Positions 1-12,285 of a DNA stretch of 64,000 nt are shown here, one piece after another. Position numbers and translations under genes: made by a program. This DNA comes from Mantis religiosa (lineage: Eukaryota; Arthropoda; Insecta; Mantodea; Mantidae): contig CM060950.1 in assembly GCA_030765055.1 (NCBI GenBank), positions 277,088,256-277,152,255 on the forward strand. Direction: 5' to 3'. Within the stretch, counting starts at the first letter, position 1. Each line of letters opens with the position of its first letter. A model generated the notes under the pieces. The model did not search any database, was not told the origin of the DNA, and saw only the letters and a program-made list of their open reading frames with translations.

Positions 1-425
1 CTGCCAGTTACTCCAGAGAGGAACGGATGAGGGGAGAGACCAGATCTGCATGACGATGGGCGCATGCATGAACGGGGTTGTTAAACCAGTTCCAACGAAT
101 ACGACGTTACTCGAGCCCTGCTTATGATGTCCTCACTCCTGGCATGGTACATTGCGGGTCCGACGCCAGGGAACAAACTTGTGCAAAATGCACATCCATC
201 CCCAGCTGCAACTCGCCAAACACCGTCGTATGTTCCTACGAAACTGAAATGGAAGACACTGAAAGACATGATTGATACATGAAAGTTGGGTAGAAGAGAA
301 ACCACGCCAACTTTCGCTTACCGATCCAAGAAACCACGTAAAACGCAGAGGTCAGAGTGTGCAGTCGCTGCAGATTGAATCCAGGATCTCGAACAACACA
401 CTACCGCGGCGCTACCTGACTCAAT
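1..425 (-). repeat. Old SINE-like relic, family H
   Basis: Positions about 240-415 align by eye with 12650-12800: both carry a 'tgggtagaag'-like stretch, then 'accacg...', then 'cagagtgtgcagtcgctg' (cagagtgcgcggtcgccg in the other copy), then a degenerate reverse B box ('gattgaatcc' against 'gaatcgaaccc'). This places the tRNA-like head at the right end, so the element reads on the minus strand. The left part (1-240) is GC-richer than its surroundings and probably belongs to the same element, but I could not align it. The short ORFs here (65 and 74 codons) lie inside the repeat and are not considered genes. Confidence 0.45.
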
Positions 426-1128
426 ATTAGATTTACGCTTAAAAACTACTTAATATCTTTCCTGTACATTTTTATACCTTCTCCCGCAGATCGAATTCCT
501 CAGAAGATTGTAAATCTGCGTCTTTCTAGATACGTAATTGTATTTTAAAAGGAAGTGTTCACAATTTCTGTAATTGTTCAAGAGAGGCAAATCGGAGTTT
601 TATAGTCTGTAGATGTTTCCTGAAGTGCCCACGTCCAGCAATTATCTTCCTAATTTGTGTGCGGTTTCTTTAAATCAAGGCTTTGGTCAAGTGAGTGTGA
701 CGATTTGACCATGGTTTCAACCAAGCTTTCACTAGGGAGTGCTTTTTATTAGTCCATTGGCGCAATAAGTTTTACTTGCTGGTAACAGGGATATTGCCCC
801 TTTTTCTGCAAGTCCATCTGCTACTTTATCGCCGATGATGCCACAAGATCAAGTATCCAAAGTTTAGACCTTGCCTCAAATCTTTCCCTTTCTCTTCAGC
901 TTGCGAATTCAGATGCGAATTTTTTAATCCAAAAGTTAATTTACAAAAATTTAACATGTTTACGCCATATATTTGAAAGACATTTGAGAATTACAAGCAA
1001 AATCTGATTTCAAATGACTCTTTATTATAGTTCATTTTGATATAGCTTCCATAAACTTCCTTACGAAAGTTATTTTTCTGCCTACTTCATGTATATCGAA
1101 ATATATCTTTACACAAATAGCTTCATTA
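426..1128. other. AT-rich DNA without a recognisable gene
   Basis: No ORF with protein-like composition, no tRNA-like boxes and no tandem repeat is visible. It ends at the TA (1129-1130) that flanks the mariner. Confidence 0.6.
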
Positions 1129-1130
1129 TA

Positions 1131-2430
1131 TGAGGCGTGTCCGTAAAATAAGGTCTCCAATTTTATTTAATATAGAAAACATATTTATTGTCAATAAATG
1201 TTAGATTGAAGGAAAGGCGGAATCTCCATTGCAATCGATGCACTTTTGCATGCACTGTGGCAGTTTTTGTATACTCTTGTCATGGCACTCTCCCGCCAAG
1301 TTGCGCAGGTGGCGCCCAACCTCATTTTTCAAATCATCGTCGGTCTGGAAATGTGTTCCACCCAGGTGTGACTTCAACTCAGGAAACAGATGCTAATCCC
1401 TAGGTAATAAGTCTGGACTGTAGGTGGGATGGGCAAGGATGTCCCATCCGAACTGGGCCAGGAGATCAGCCGTTGCATGTGCAGTATGGGAACGAGCGTT
1501 GTGATGAAAATTCACACCCTTCGTCAACATTCCCCTCCTTCGATTTTGAATGGCACGTCGCAAATTTTTTAAAGTGTCACAGTAGCTAGCGGCGTTTATT
1601 GTTGTGCCGGTAGGCATAAACTCGTACAAACAATACACCTTTTCTGTCCCAGAACACACTGGCCATCACTTTGCCGGCAGAAAATGTCTGTTTGAACTTT
1701 TGCGGCTTCGGCAAATTCGAATGCCGCCACTGACAAGAACGCTCTTTAGTTTCTGGTGTTGTGTAGTACACCCAGGTTTCATCGCCAGTAACAACTGAGT
1801 CCAACATTTCCTCGGCCTGTTCTGCATAGCGCTCCAGTAATCAGTGGGCCGCTTCAACACGTTGCCGTTTATGGTCTTCAGTGAGCATTTTGGGGACCCA
1901 CCTCGCACACACCTTGCTATAATGCAAATGTTCGGTCAAAATCTTGTCAGTCGTAGTCTTACTGACTTCAGGGATAAGTTCGCACAGCTCGCGACCTGTC
2001 ACACGCCGATCTTTAAACATTTCTTGCTCCACTTTTGCAATTGTTTCGACTGAACCCAAAGGCCTACCAGAACGCTGTTCGTCACGGACGTCTGTACGTC
2101 CGTCTTTGAACTCTCTGACCCAGTTTCGCACGTTTTTGAAGTCCATACACTGTGGCCCATAGACTTCGCATAACTGACGATGAATTTCAGTGGGGCTAGT
2201 GCCCTTGGCACTCAAAATACGGATCACTGCACGCAACTCGCACTTGGCGGCGGAGGTGATAGGAAGCGCCATCGCAAACGGCTGCCCAGCCAAGACTAAT
2301 GGTTGCAACGGGTTCGTTGTTGTGGGGATTTGAAGGGGTGAAACCAAGCTACACGCCAGTGTTGCCGGATCTCGCGTGATAGCGTTTCTTACCGCTACAG
2401 CGCCTTGGAGACATTTTATGGCACGCCTCG
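1131..2430 (-). mobile_element. mariner-like DNA transposon, complete but dead
   Basis: The element is 1,300 bp, the usual mariner size. Its ends form imperfect terminal inverted repeats: the left end begins tgaggcgtgtccgtaaaata and the right end, read on the minus strand, begins cgaggcgtgccataaaatg. Both ends lie next to TA dinucleotides (1129-1130 and 2431-2432), the expected mariner target duplication. The transposase reads on the minus strand and is broken (see 1185-2272). Both ends are preserved, so it could in principle have been cross-mobilised, but it makes no functional enzyme. An ORF running outward past 2430 on the minus strand only extends into flanking DNA. Confidence 0.93.
1185..2272 (-). 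pseudogene. mariner transposase pseudogene
   Basis: The start is taken as the ATG at 2272-2270 (MALPI...), inside the TIRs; the open frame extends upstream only into flanking DNA. The N-terminal part contains the helix-turn-helix region typical of mariner transposases (EIHRQLCEVYGPQ, then RSGRP). A stop (TGA, about 1841-1843) follows VEAAH. The same frame continues to the first catalytic motif VTGDETW, with the Asp codon at about 1781-1783. A one-base insertion near 1628 shifts the frame. The second catalytic motif, usually HHDNARPH in this family, reads HHNARSH, so its Asp is missing. The third motif region YSPDLLPRD keeps its Asp but is followed at once by a TAG before HLFPE. The reading remains mariner-like to about 1185. 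Two stops, one frameshift and a lost catalytic Asp make it inactive. Confidence 0.9.
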
Positions 2431-2691
2431 TATATTTCGTTGAAACTACAAAGGAAATAGAAGAAAAGGGATCGATAGAGGGATATTTTAAAGCCGCATT
2501 AAATATGCTGGCCTGAAATATCATGACATTGGTAGGAACAACTGAACGACTGTACTTTAAATAAATAAATTAAAAAAATGAACATTCAAACCAATAACAC
2601 TATGTATATAAAAAATAGCTGAAAATACTGATATTCGAAACAAATTCTGTGTTTTAAAGAGATTTAATTTTTTTGTGTTGTGAGGTTAGTA

Positions 2692-3310
2692 TAGGATTTG
2701 GATTTCATTACGGGGGGATTCGGTACGTAGGCCACCGTGCTGGGCCCATTGCTCCTATACCCCCCTTCTTTCCCCCGGAAGGAAGGATGAGGTGAAGTAG
2801 ACAGAGGGCAGCCGACTCAAGAAGCCACGATAGTACAGAGGGCAGGGTCCCTACAGTTTACTTGGATAGAGACTTCCCCCGACAGGCCAGGACAACGGGC
2901 ACGCTCCCCTACTGCGGGACGGCAACGAACCCAGAAGCCGAGCCCCAAAGGTCCTTGACTGGCGATCCCGAAATGATCCCAGCAGAGGAATGGAGACCGG
3001 CAACCAACCTACCGGAGGAGGAAGTAGTTTTCCTCAGAGCATATCATCCCGCCATGCGCCGCCGAGACTCCCGCCGACACTTCTACCCTGAAAGAGACCA
3101 CCAGATGAGAGATGATGTGAAATGATAATGGAGATGAATTGGAGGGACAGGAAATTCTGGGGATGTAATTTATCTACCCAGTATTTGCTTAGTGACCCGG
3201 GAAACTCCCAGAAAAAAACCATAGGTCAGGTAGGCCGGCCACGGGAATCGAACCCGGGTCTCCCAAATGCGAGCCACAGACGAAACCGCCTGAGCCATCC
3301 CACTCCGTGA
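2692..3310 (-). repeat. tRNA-headed SINE-like element, family D
   Basis: Read on the minus strand, the right end starts with a tRNA-like head: 'gggatggctcaggcggtttc' resembles an A box, and 'gggttcgattcccg' (about 3247-3262) is a near-perfect Pol III B box. The body (about 3110-3230) aligns with 34800-34930: ggaaactcccgaaaaaa-type stretch, 'aaattctgggg', 'gataatggagatgaattgg'. The left part (2692-3100) is GC-rich, in contrast to the surrounding AT-rich DNA, and ends at a 'ggggggattcgg' stretch. The 87-codon ORF at 2862-3125 is in the repeat body and shows no protein-family signal. About 600 bp is long for a simple SINE, so this may be a composite. Confidence 0.7.
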
Positions 3311-3339
3311 GTTTTTGTCTATCTTTCACGGTTTACCAA

Positions 3340-4060
3340 ATAATAAAATTATACAAAGTGGCTCCGAATGAAGAGGACTTCATAGGTCGGTCCAAAAAAT
3401 TCTATGCATTTTGGGTAGAATACAGTACATTTTGTATGTACTAAGTATGTGCTAGAGAAAGTAAGTTTAGAAATGACGCAAAAAAGGAGAAAAATGCGGT
3501 TTGTACACTCCCACAAAAGAGGAAAGTTGGAAAATTGAACCCATCGCACTTCCCCCAGTCTCCTTGGAACTTCAACCAAAAAAATTCGATGCCGAAACTT
3601 CATCGAGAATACATATTTTGGGAGTGAAACCCTGCCCCCCGCCAAAACCATTTTAGAAAGAAGTCTCTGCACTGAAAAGGTACACACTGTAACTGTGGAC
3701 AACATAACTCAAAAGCCATGAGCGCAACAAACATTAAAGTTGGTATCGAACTTCAGCATCTTAAAAGCATACTTCACGAATATTGTCAAGAAAATCCTCT
3801 CCTTCAAAGTATCTTTTGCATGGGAAATTTTTCGAGAACTTTCATTTTCTCTTCAACGATTTTATTCATATACAACAGTTTAATACTTTCAGCACATCTG
3901 AAACGCATATCTGAACTTTTCTACTAAAATATTTGAAGTACTGTACATTCTGAATGGTTTTGGATAACTATAAACTGTTAGAGATATATAAAATCGTCAT
4001 ACACAAATAAAGTATATAGATCCCGTTAAAGCACACACTGTGTCAAATTTACTTATCTTG
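3340..4060 (-). repeat. Dispersed repeat, family G (reverse copy)
   Basis: The reverse complement aligns with 48650-48900: a 'gagaaaatgaaagttctcgaa' module, then 'ggattttcttga', then 'cttttgagttatg' near a region describing 'ggtat..aac'. The stretch 3375-3465 (cggtccaa, attttgggtagaa, tgctagagaaagtaa) also aligns with 51075-51150. The motif 'aaattcgatgccgaaa' at 3583 recurs at 49637 and 52737. No open reading frame is conserved between copies, so the family looks noncoding. The type of element is unknown. Confidence 0.6.
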
Positions 4061-4691
4061 AGTTAACCATTTCTGGGTATTCGTTGTTAATGATTTAATT
4101 TTTTAAATAATTATACAACTAGATTGTCATTTTTTGTTTCTTCTTCTGGCTATACAAAAAGCATCGTGAACTATATACAAAGAAAATATCATGGACTTCA
4201 AAGCCTTCACATAGCGACCAGCCTTTAGGAGCTTTGACCATTGCTTAACCCTACTGTATTAGCTTATTCGCATTGTAAAGGAAATATGTAATAAAGCAAT
4301 TTTACGAGGGTTTAACTCGATTAAAATGAAAACGTTTTGTAATAATAGTTTATCGAAGAAAGGGCAGAAAAAGTCATATGAAAGGTTTGTGTTATTAGCA
4401 TCACAACAGAGGCTAGAGTTGCCACCAGAAGTGGTTTCTCGTTATCAGATTTGTGCAAAGAAAGCATTAGCGTAGTAATAACTTGGTTTAGTTTGTCCGC
4501 CTGCTTTCTTAAGTGTACGGTGGACGTCAAATGTTTTGCGATGGACGAGAGGGCTATAGTGAAAAGCGGAGAATATTCTGATGAACTGGTCGCGCCTGAT
4601 ACAGGGTCGGGTTGTATCGATAGGTACTTACATTTGCCGGTGTTCGTCACACACGGGGAGGAAAAACTGAATATGTTAATAATACTAATAC
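4061..4691. other. AT-rich DNA leading into a microsatellite
   Basis: No gene is recognised. The ORFs on both strands here (4321-5034 and 4451-4975) owe most of their length to translation of the adjacent AAT array. Confidence 0.6.
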
Positions 4692-5490
<799 letters not shown>

Positions 5491-7105
5491 ACATGCTATG
5501 GGCTATTTATGGATGTGAATGTTACAGATCATTTGACAGAGATCAATATTAAGCGCAAAATATAAAACTTCAACCATTTTATTTCATTAGATTTTGAAAA
5601 TTCTGTACCTATATATGATTATGTATCATTCATAAACATTTTCTGTAATTATAAACATGTGATTAGGTAACGTAATGGCTATTTCCCGTAAATATCCACA
5701 GAGTGTTTACATGTTTACTTGTACAGTAAAATACGCTTTACTTCTTAAATTGTGTGTACTTTATGTGTCCGCTAACACGGATACACATTTAGCTCAAAAT
5801 ACATATAAATAATATATAATAAACAAATAACAAAAATAATGGTTGTATATACAAAATTTGCATTTCGGCTTTTTCCAAAAACAGACAATTTTTGTATCGA
5901 AATTTCATGTCAAATATATGATTTCATATCCACTGAATAAAAAGAATTTGGAAAATTTCTAGCTCGCGTGAGTGTTTCTCCATGTATAGATTAAACAAAA
6001 TCTCCAAACTGTATCTCTAAAAATGTATACCTACTGTTTAAACATGCCATCTGTTAATGTATGTAAAATTTCCTGAGCATGGGAAAAATTGTGTTATTTT
6101 ATTTTCTCGCTAGTATCTTTAGTAGTTTTGATTTGAATAGCACGTGTTTTTTTTAAGATGTAGGTACTCGTTTATTACAAACTTCATTCTTCTCACATTT
6201 CATGACTAGGTTGTAAAGTCGTTTTAATTCTCGTTCACTTATACAATAAAGTAACACTCAGCTCCTTCGTGCAGACATCATACATCCACCTAATTGAGTA
6301 CCTTTTTAATTTTCTTTTTTCTTTTTATTTATGGACGCTATTTAGTTGCTGTGGTTCTCAATGTCACCTTATATATTAGACGTGAAAGAATGCCTAATTT
6401 TGTTCAAATACCTCTTTGTCAGGCTTCTGATTCCTTTACATGGCGTAAATCTACGGCATGGGACCACCGGCTTTACTTCCCTTCCGAAGGAAGCCATGTT
6501 AAAGATTTTTACATGAGAAAAATATTCATCGCTCGCTGACGGCTTTCAACTCATGAACTCGGGAGCCAGAAGTTAGCTTGTTACCTCTAGACCACGAGGA
6601 CGACTGAGTGTTCTGAATCTCACTCAAAGTGGGTTACCGAATAAGCTTTCTTCCGAGGTTTCCCGGTCATAAATATTTCGGCATTTCTCAGTCCAATGAA
6701 CCTGATTTGTTAAACGGGAGGTTAAAACTCCCTTATATGTATCTGCAAATAGAAACTTACAAGGAAATGACAGAAGTCTGTAGTGAGAGCTAGATCGTTC
6801 CAATATGCCATTTGGATCAAATAAATGTTCCATAGCGCTTGAGTTTTCGAAACATTCGTTAAATTATATTCTAATTTTCTAGCGTTGATGACAGTTTGGC
6901 TACCCTATAAACATTTTAAACTACCAGAGTGCTTCATATGAGTTCTCTGCAAACAGAGACAACTTTTGATGTGGTCAGTTGAATCTCGTAAGCAACCTAC
7001 ATGATAATCCAGGAAAATAAAAAGGCTGAACTATCCTATAATTCGAAGCAATATATAAAAAATGCCTAATTCACTCACAATTAAGGAAAATGCCTGTGAC
7101 TATTT
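5491..7105. other. AT-rich DNA with one possible tRNA-like relic
   Basis: No gene is recognised. Around 6535-6612 the minus strand reads 'cctcgtggtctagaggtaac ... cccgagttcatgag', which looks like decayed A and B boxes of a tRNA-derived SINE. The 81-codon ORF at 6294-6539 is low-complexity at its start and has no recognisable domain. Confidence 0.5.
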
Positions 7106-7109
7106 CTGT

Positions 7110-7258
7110 CTCTGGTGGTTAGCAGGCTACCTTCAAATTCAGTGATCTCAAGTTCGATTCCCGGCTGGAGAATGAACATTTCTTTTTAACCAGAATTATT
7201 CCCTACCATCCCTAAAGCCTGGAATTGTGGTCTGGAGGTAGGAGGAGGATGTAAATGT
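7110..7258 (+). repeat. tRNA-headed SINE, family E
   Basis: A B-box-like 'agttcgattcccgg' (7151-7165) is followed by 'ctggagaatgaacatttctttttaacc'. The same order is found at 54945-55000 (ggttcgattactgg, ctggaaatttttctttaacc, then a ttccctxxc stretch and 'gctggaa'). This shared body defines the family. The A box is decayed. Confidence 0.65.
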
Positions 7259-7276
7259 ACGCAGGCACGTGTCCTC

Positions 7277-7296
7277 GTGTGTGTGTGTGACTGTGT

Positions 7297-7355
<59 letters not shown>
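7277..7355. repeat. (TG)n dinucleotide tract
   Basis: About 79 bp of TG with a few interruptions at its left end (tgactg, tatg). It is one of three long TG tracts in the window; the tracts at 49716 and 52805 lie in family G contexts. Confidence 0.98.
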
Positions 7356-7356
<1 letters not shown>

Positions 7357-8325
7357 AAATTTAAGTTTATGAAGAAAACCCAACGTAAACAACCATAAAA
7401 TTACACAAACGGTAAGCGATTGAACATGAGCAATTTTTGCCGATGAACAATTGTTCACAGGTTATTTGACCATAATTGTTATAGGTGGCATATAAACAAA
7501 ACTGCATATATGAATCCGTCTTAAATTACTAGAATATAATAAGTAAAATTGTGCGTTAAGAGCTTTGAAGTTCCACACTATGCTTTGTATTTTATCAAAT
7601 CGTTTAAAACGACCCCGTCCATTTTCTATACTGTTTGAAATGATATTGCTGACAATTTTTGCTCACATATCTTGCATTCACATAAGTCACTTGGTTGGTG
7701 AAACTTGCTTGTTCTGCACATTTTGTGGCGAAATTCGTGCTTCGGGAAAAAAATAATTGCATGTGTTTGTGATTGGTTGCAACAGGTCCACTCCCTGTTA
7801 CTGTTATAATATAAAATGAGACATATATGATTGTAATGGGCAGAGGAAGTTAAATGTTGCATATAATATTTAAATCATCTTCTATAATATAGTGGCACAG
7901 TGCCCCTGTTCCAGAAAGTAGTGTTTTGTTCCCGTCTATATAAATTTCTTATCTCCTATGATCCTTAGGGTTAATTAATTAATGATATGATTTATTTTTA
8001 ACATTATCTGTCACCTACATGTAACAATTAAAAGGAAATGTGTTCCATCCAAGGATTCGATGTCAAGTTTTAATCAGAAATACACCTTTGAGGCGTCCAG
8101 AACTCCTCCCCACAAAATCACCTTTAGAAAATGATCCTGTAAATGTGTGTGAACAACAGAAATAAAACGCTCTATGTGCGTAAAAACAAAATTTGATACT
8201 TGTGTAAGATATCATTTATGCACTAAAGATGGAGCCATCCATGCACCTTTTCGAAACCAAATTACCCGTTATAAGAACATTTTTTAGTTATTTTTGTTTT
8301 ATCAAACACCTCTGATGAATATCTG
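7356..8325. other. AT-rich DNA with a fragment of repeat family G
   Basis: No gene is recognised. 'ttccatccaaggattcgatg' at 8042-8061 is the family G motif also found at 49637 and 52730 (ccatccaaaaattcgatgcc). Confidence 0.5.
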
Positions 8326-8450
8326 CCGGCCCTCGTAGCTAGGATCGCTAGAGCCTATGTTTCTAGCGTTCCGCCGCGTAGAGGGTCACGGGTTCGAGTC
8401 CCGCCCTGGGCATGGGTGTTTATGTGTATAGTGAATATGTGTAAAACTAG
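8326..8450 (+). repeat. tRNA-headed SINE, family F
   Basis: A tRNA-like head is visible: 'tcgtagctaggatcgctaga' as a loose A box region and 'gggttcgagtcccg' (8390-8403) as a near-perfect B box, 50-60 bp apart as in Pol III internal promoters. The body runs into an A-rich stretch and then a TA tract. Whole-tRNA folding was not evident, so I call it a SINE rather than a tRNA gene. Confidence 0.7.
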
Positions 8451-8516
8451 GGAAAACAGATAAGAAAATAAACGGAAATAATGAAAAAACGGTTAAACAA
8501 GAAAAAAGGAAAAAGA

Positions 8517-8520
<4 letters not shown>

Positions 8521-8552
<32 letters not shown>
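8521..8552. repeat. (TA)n tract
   Basis: Sixteen TA units directly after an A-rich stretch that may be a SINE tail. Confidence 0.98.
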
Positions 8553-8556
<4 letters not shown>

Positions 8557-8585
8557 TATTAGAAGTATTGACATAATAAACAATG

Positions 8586-9720
8586 GGTGAATAATTTATA
8601 ATGTTCTTTAAACTTCACATATAATTTACACAATATATTACTCCCTTTTAGAGCTGCTTATCCCTATTTTTCCTCTTATATTTAACAATTTAGTTTTATT
8701 TAGAATGGGAAAGTCTATTGTTTCTTAAACTTTCTCTTTTAAACCCTCTTACATTTTTATTTTCTTCAGATTTCATTTAACCATTTCAATTTTATTTTCC
8801 CTAGATATTTCCTTCTTTCTCTGTATAAACAATTGATCTCAACTTAAAAGTCTTCCTAACTTTTAGCTCTATTGGAAAATATTTCCATTTCTCTAGTATT
8901 AAGTTCTCTCTACCTTTTTCATTATCATAGCATTCTAGAATGTAATGCCAATTATAACACAACTTAATGCATTTAGTGCCTACCCCCTTTCCTTACTCAA
9001 GCCAATTAAATTCATTACATCTATCACTGCCCATACATATCCCATTTTTGTTGCATACCTCGACGTACTTTTATCTCCCGTAATCTATGTTTAAATATCT
9101 ATAATCGATTAATCCCATTTCTCAGTTAAAAGTGCTTAGAATTTCTTCTTGTTCCATTCTCTTTCGAGAAAACATTACTTTTATTGCTTCTTCCTGCCCA
9201 TGTTTCCCCGATTCCTATTTCTGCAAATATTATTTGTATCCCATGCATCCATGTTTCTTGTTTCCTCATTTTCTCCTGCATAACCATGTGTTGTTTTCAT
9301 ATATCATTTTCTCTAATATATTTATGTTGAACTAGTACTTGATCGCTCTTTCTATTGTTTTACCTTTCACTCCCAGCCTTCCTAGTCCTGCCTATGCTAC
9401 GCATTTCGTGAACTTCTTGGCAAACTCAGTGTGAACTCCATTTACATGTTCCCAGTCCCTTTTCAGTCCCCAAATCTCTGCTACACATAATATCCTTGCT
9501 TCTACCACCGCGCTGTAAATTCTTTCTAGACACATAATTGCAATTCTGGTATTTTGCTTATTGTGCTCTGATTAACCTATTGTTTGTTTTCCTTTTGCTA
9601 ACACTTTTTTTTCTTTTGTTCACTCCTTTCACCTGTGAAATAACCTGGAGATACGACGTTCTAGTTGCTGTCTCGTTTACTGTGTGCCCGAAATCTGTTC
9701 AGAGCTTTAACTTAGTTTCC
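8586..9720 (-). pseudogene. LINE reverse transcriptase C-terminal relic
   Basis: This region is strikingly pyrimidine-rich on the plus strand. On the minus strand, about 9545-9380, one frame reads LERIYSAVVEARILCVAEIW, which resembles the 'YGAE.WG' region downstream of the RT domain in many non-LTR retrotransposons. It is followed by a Trp-, Lys- and Arg-rich stretch. Further downstream (about 8945-8860) a frame reads YILECYDNEKGRENLILEKW, resembling the C-terminal 'HIL.EC....' zinc-motif region. Several stops and frameshifts interrupt it. No catalytic RT motif is present, so the clade cannot be assigned. The start and end are approximate, and the plus-strand ORFs here are shadows. Confidence 0.5.
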
Positions 9721-10412
9721 TAATATACTTCGAATATATTAAAACAGATGATAGATCAGCTTAATTACTCGTTAGATGAATAAAAGGCATTAACTGTTGA
9801 GAAACGAAAAAAAGTAATTCCATTTTAATTGGAAAGGCATGATTAGTAACTTATTTTAAAGGACCATTACGAAAATGAACTAATGTTTGTGCCTTCACGT
9901 AAATCCCATCCTTTAATTAAAATATCAAATAATCTTTTATGCTTTATGAATAAACTATTAAACTACTCTAAATATGAATGTTGGGAAAACAATAATTTCA
10001 CCAGTGATTTTGACAAGTAATATTTAGGCATTTGATATTTCTGGAACTCTCTAAAAGATGCAAGCGTGAAATCGAGGTATGCCCGTTTAGAACAACCCCC
10101 ACCTTATTCCATGTAAGGAAACAAGAGCAGTTGTGTTGTGATTAACATTCCAAATGGTGAGGCTGGATGAGCTTTTTAGTTTTTATGGCGCATGACCATA
10201 CCATTAGGTCACATCACCCCTGCAATTTAAATATGGATGAACCCCTCGGCGAAAGGGTAACATAATGGCTCAACTATACCGCAAGATTCCAATTGAATTT
10301 ATAACCAATCATCATGCCAGTATATTCTCAAGAGACAATAGCCTGTTTTAATATTCATGCAACAAAAGATTTACGCATATTTTGACACCCATCTGCTGTG
10401 ATTTTATTTCTC

Positions 10413-10416
<4 letters not shown>
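9721..10416. other. AT-rich DNA without a recognisable gene
   Basis: No ORF of note, no tRNA boxes and no tandem repeat until the TC tract. Confidence 0.6.

Positions 10417-10494
<78 letters not shown>
10417..10494. repeat. (TC)n dinucleotide tract
   Basis: About 39 TC units. The Glu-Arg ORFs on the minus strand are translations of this repeat. Confidence 0.99.
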
Positions 10495-10496
<2 letters not shown>

Positions 10497-10860
10497 AAAC
10501 ATGGGTAAAATACTCCCGTAGCTCTTGAGAATTTGTCACAAGTAGGGTGATATCCTTCGTAAAATTGAATTTTGTCGCTTTCAGCGAGAACTAAGTCTCT
10601 CTTTAACAACTATTCTATTTTAGCCTTTGAAAGCTATGTGACAGTTTAAAAAGGTGCACCTTTAGCCAGATGGTTATAGACGGTCACAGAGGAAAAAAAA
10701 ACTTGAAGTCATGTAAAGTAAATGCAGAATCCTAATCACGAGCTTATAATGAATGCCACATAAAGTAGGCTCCTTTAAAAATATGTAACGGGCTGTGCAT
10801 TTTTATTTTCTCTACCGTACACTTAGTAGTTAGGGCAAGTATTGATTTCCATTCAAACTT

Positions 10861-11230
10861 TCAAAGCGCAGGATTCACCAAAAGTATGTTTTGAGGCTCT
10901 CTGAGTCAAAATACACTGCATTTTTAGAAGTTCGAGTGTATGTTGGTATTCACATTTAATATGCCTGTTTCAAATATCTGTGACGCGAAGGTTTTCAAAA
11001 AAGTGCTCCTATTCCAAGCTATGGATTATATGTATAATTTTCAATTTCCCCCCCCCCCCCTGAAAATTGCTATAACGCTTTTGATTAAAATGAACATAGG
11101 TATGCTAAACATATTTATTTATACGACGAAGACATTGAATTCTCTGGAAATAGTTCGTGAAGCCCTCTTTATTCGAAAGGAATCGTGTATATTTTTTAAA
11201 CTGGTAAACTATAAGCGATAACATAACGGA
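10861..11230 (-). repeat. Dispersed repeat, family G (reverse copy)
   Basis: 'aaaattgctataacgctttt' followed by 'gattaaaat' (about 11060-11090) is the reverse complement of the family G segment at 48708-48735 (aatcaaaatcattatagcca). A run of about 13 C (11048-11060) interrupts it. The 93-codon ORF at 10940-11221 overlaps this repeat and is not supported. Confidence 0.5.
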
Positions 11231-12285
11231 AAAGAAGCGTACACTACAGATAAAGGCTGGCAAAGAATTTCTTTGAATAGTTTCTGTGTAAGTGCGCGCG
11301 CGCGTGTGTGTGTATGTGGCCAGCTATGTCTAAGATATCCCCTGTTATTGGTTTAAAAGTTTGAATTGTCACTTCAGTTTTTGAAGTACAGCCAAAAAGC
11401 TCTTGTGATGTCATAAACTTCAAACTAAACTTCAGGTGGAACAGCACAATGCCGGGCGAACACCTACCGTCTCATCACTGCGTCCCCATCTCTTCACAAA
11501 ACGGGCGTCATGAGTGAGATGCAGTATTGGAGGGTAGAACGTGGTTAGCGCAACGTGCCACTAATTTCCAATCAAGTAACTCTTCAGTTGGCCTCCTAGG
11601 TGCCTCATAAGACTCAATGCACCTGAGACTAGGTGTTCCAGTGGGAGAAACTCGTTATGTCATGAAAAAGGTTAAAAGCCACTCTTTTAGAACATTTGGC
11701 GATCGTTATCCCCTTGGTAAATATAACGAAATGTAATGGAAGCATTTACGCACCAGCTTGAAGTAGTTAGAAGAATAAGCTTTTGCTAGAATAGGTTTTA
11801 GAAGCAATATAAAATAATAGCAGGTGGAGAACGTCATATGAATATAATACATATGAATTTTTCTCTTTCAGTGCTATAAACTTGGAGAATTCATTGATGC
11901 CGAATTGAAATGCTCTTTCTGGAGTTTTGCACTGATATAAACGAAGCTATTCATCTTGCGTTGTGGAGCAAGTTGGAACGGAATGAGCTTGGGTTCAAGC
12001 TCATTCATGGATGTGCAAATTTTTCGATCCAATGTATAGCTTCGGTGCTTAATCAGCTTTGTGAGAAATATATTTGCATTGAGTTTGGTTTGATATGGTG
12101 GTACATTGTTTCCTAAGATTAATGTAGTATGAAGGGTTGTAGAAAATGAACGTTTACCGATCCATACCTATATAACATAGTTTGTTCTACGTGTGAGAAA
12201 CATGTCCTGAAAGCTCGTTCGTACCTTATTGTTACATTTTGTATGCTTTATCCCTTCCATCTGGTATATCTTTGGTATTGTAAAA
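11231..12285. other. AT-rich DNA without a recognisable gene
   Basis: It contains a short GC/TG-alternating stretch (11294-11316, gcgcgcgcgcgtgtgtgtgt) like those near the TG tracts of family G. No gene is recognised. Confidence 0.55.
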
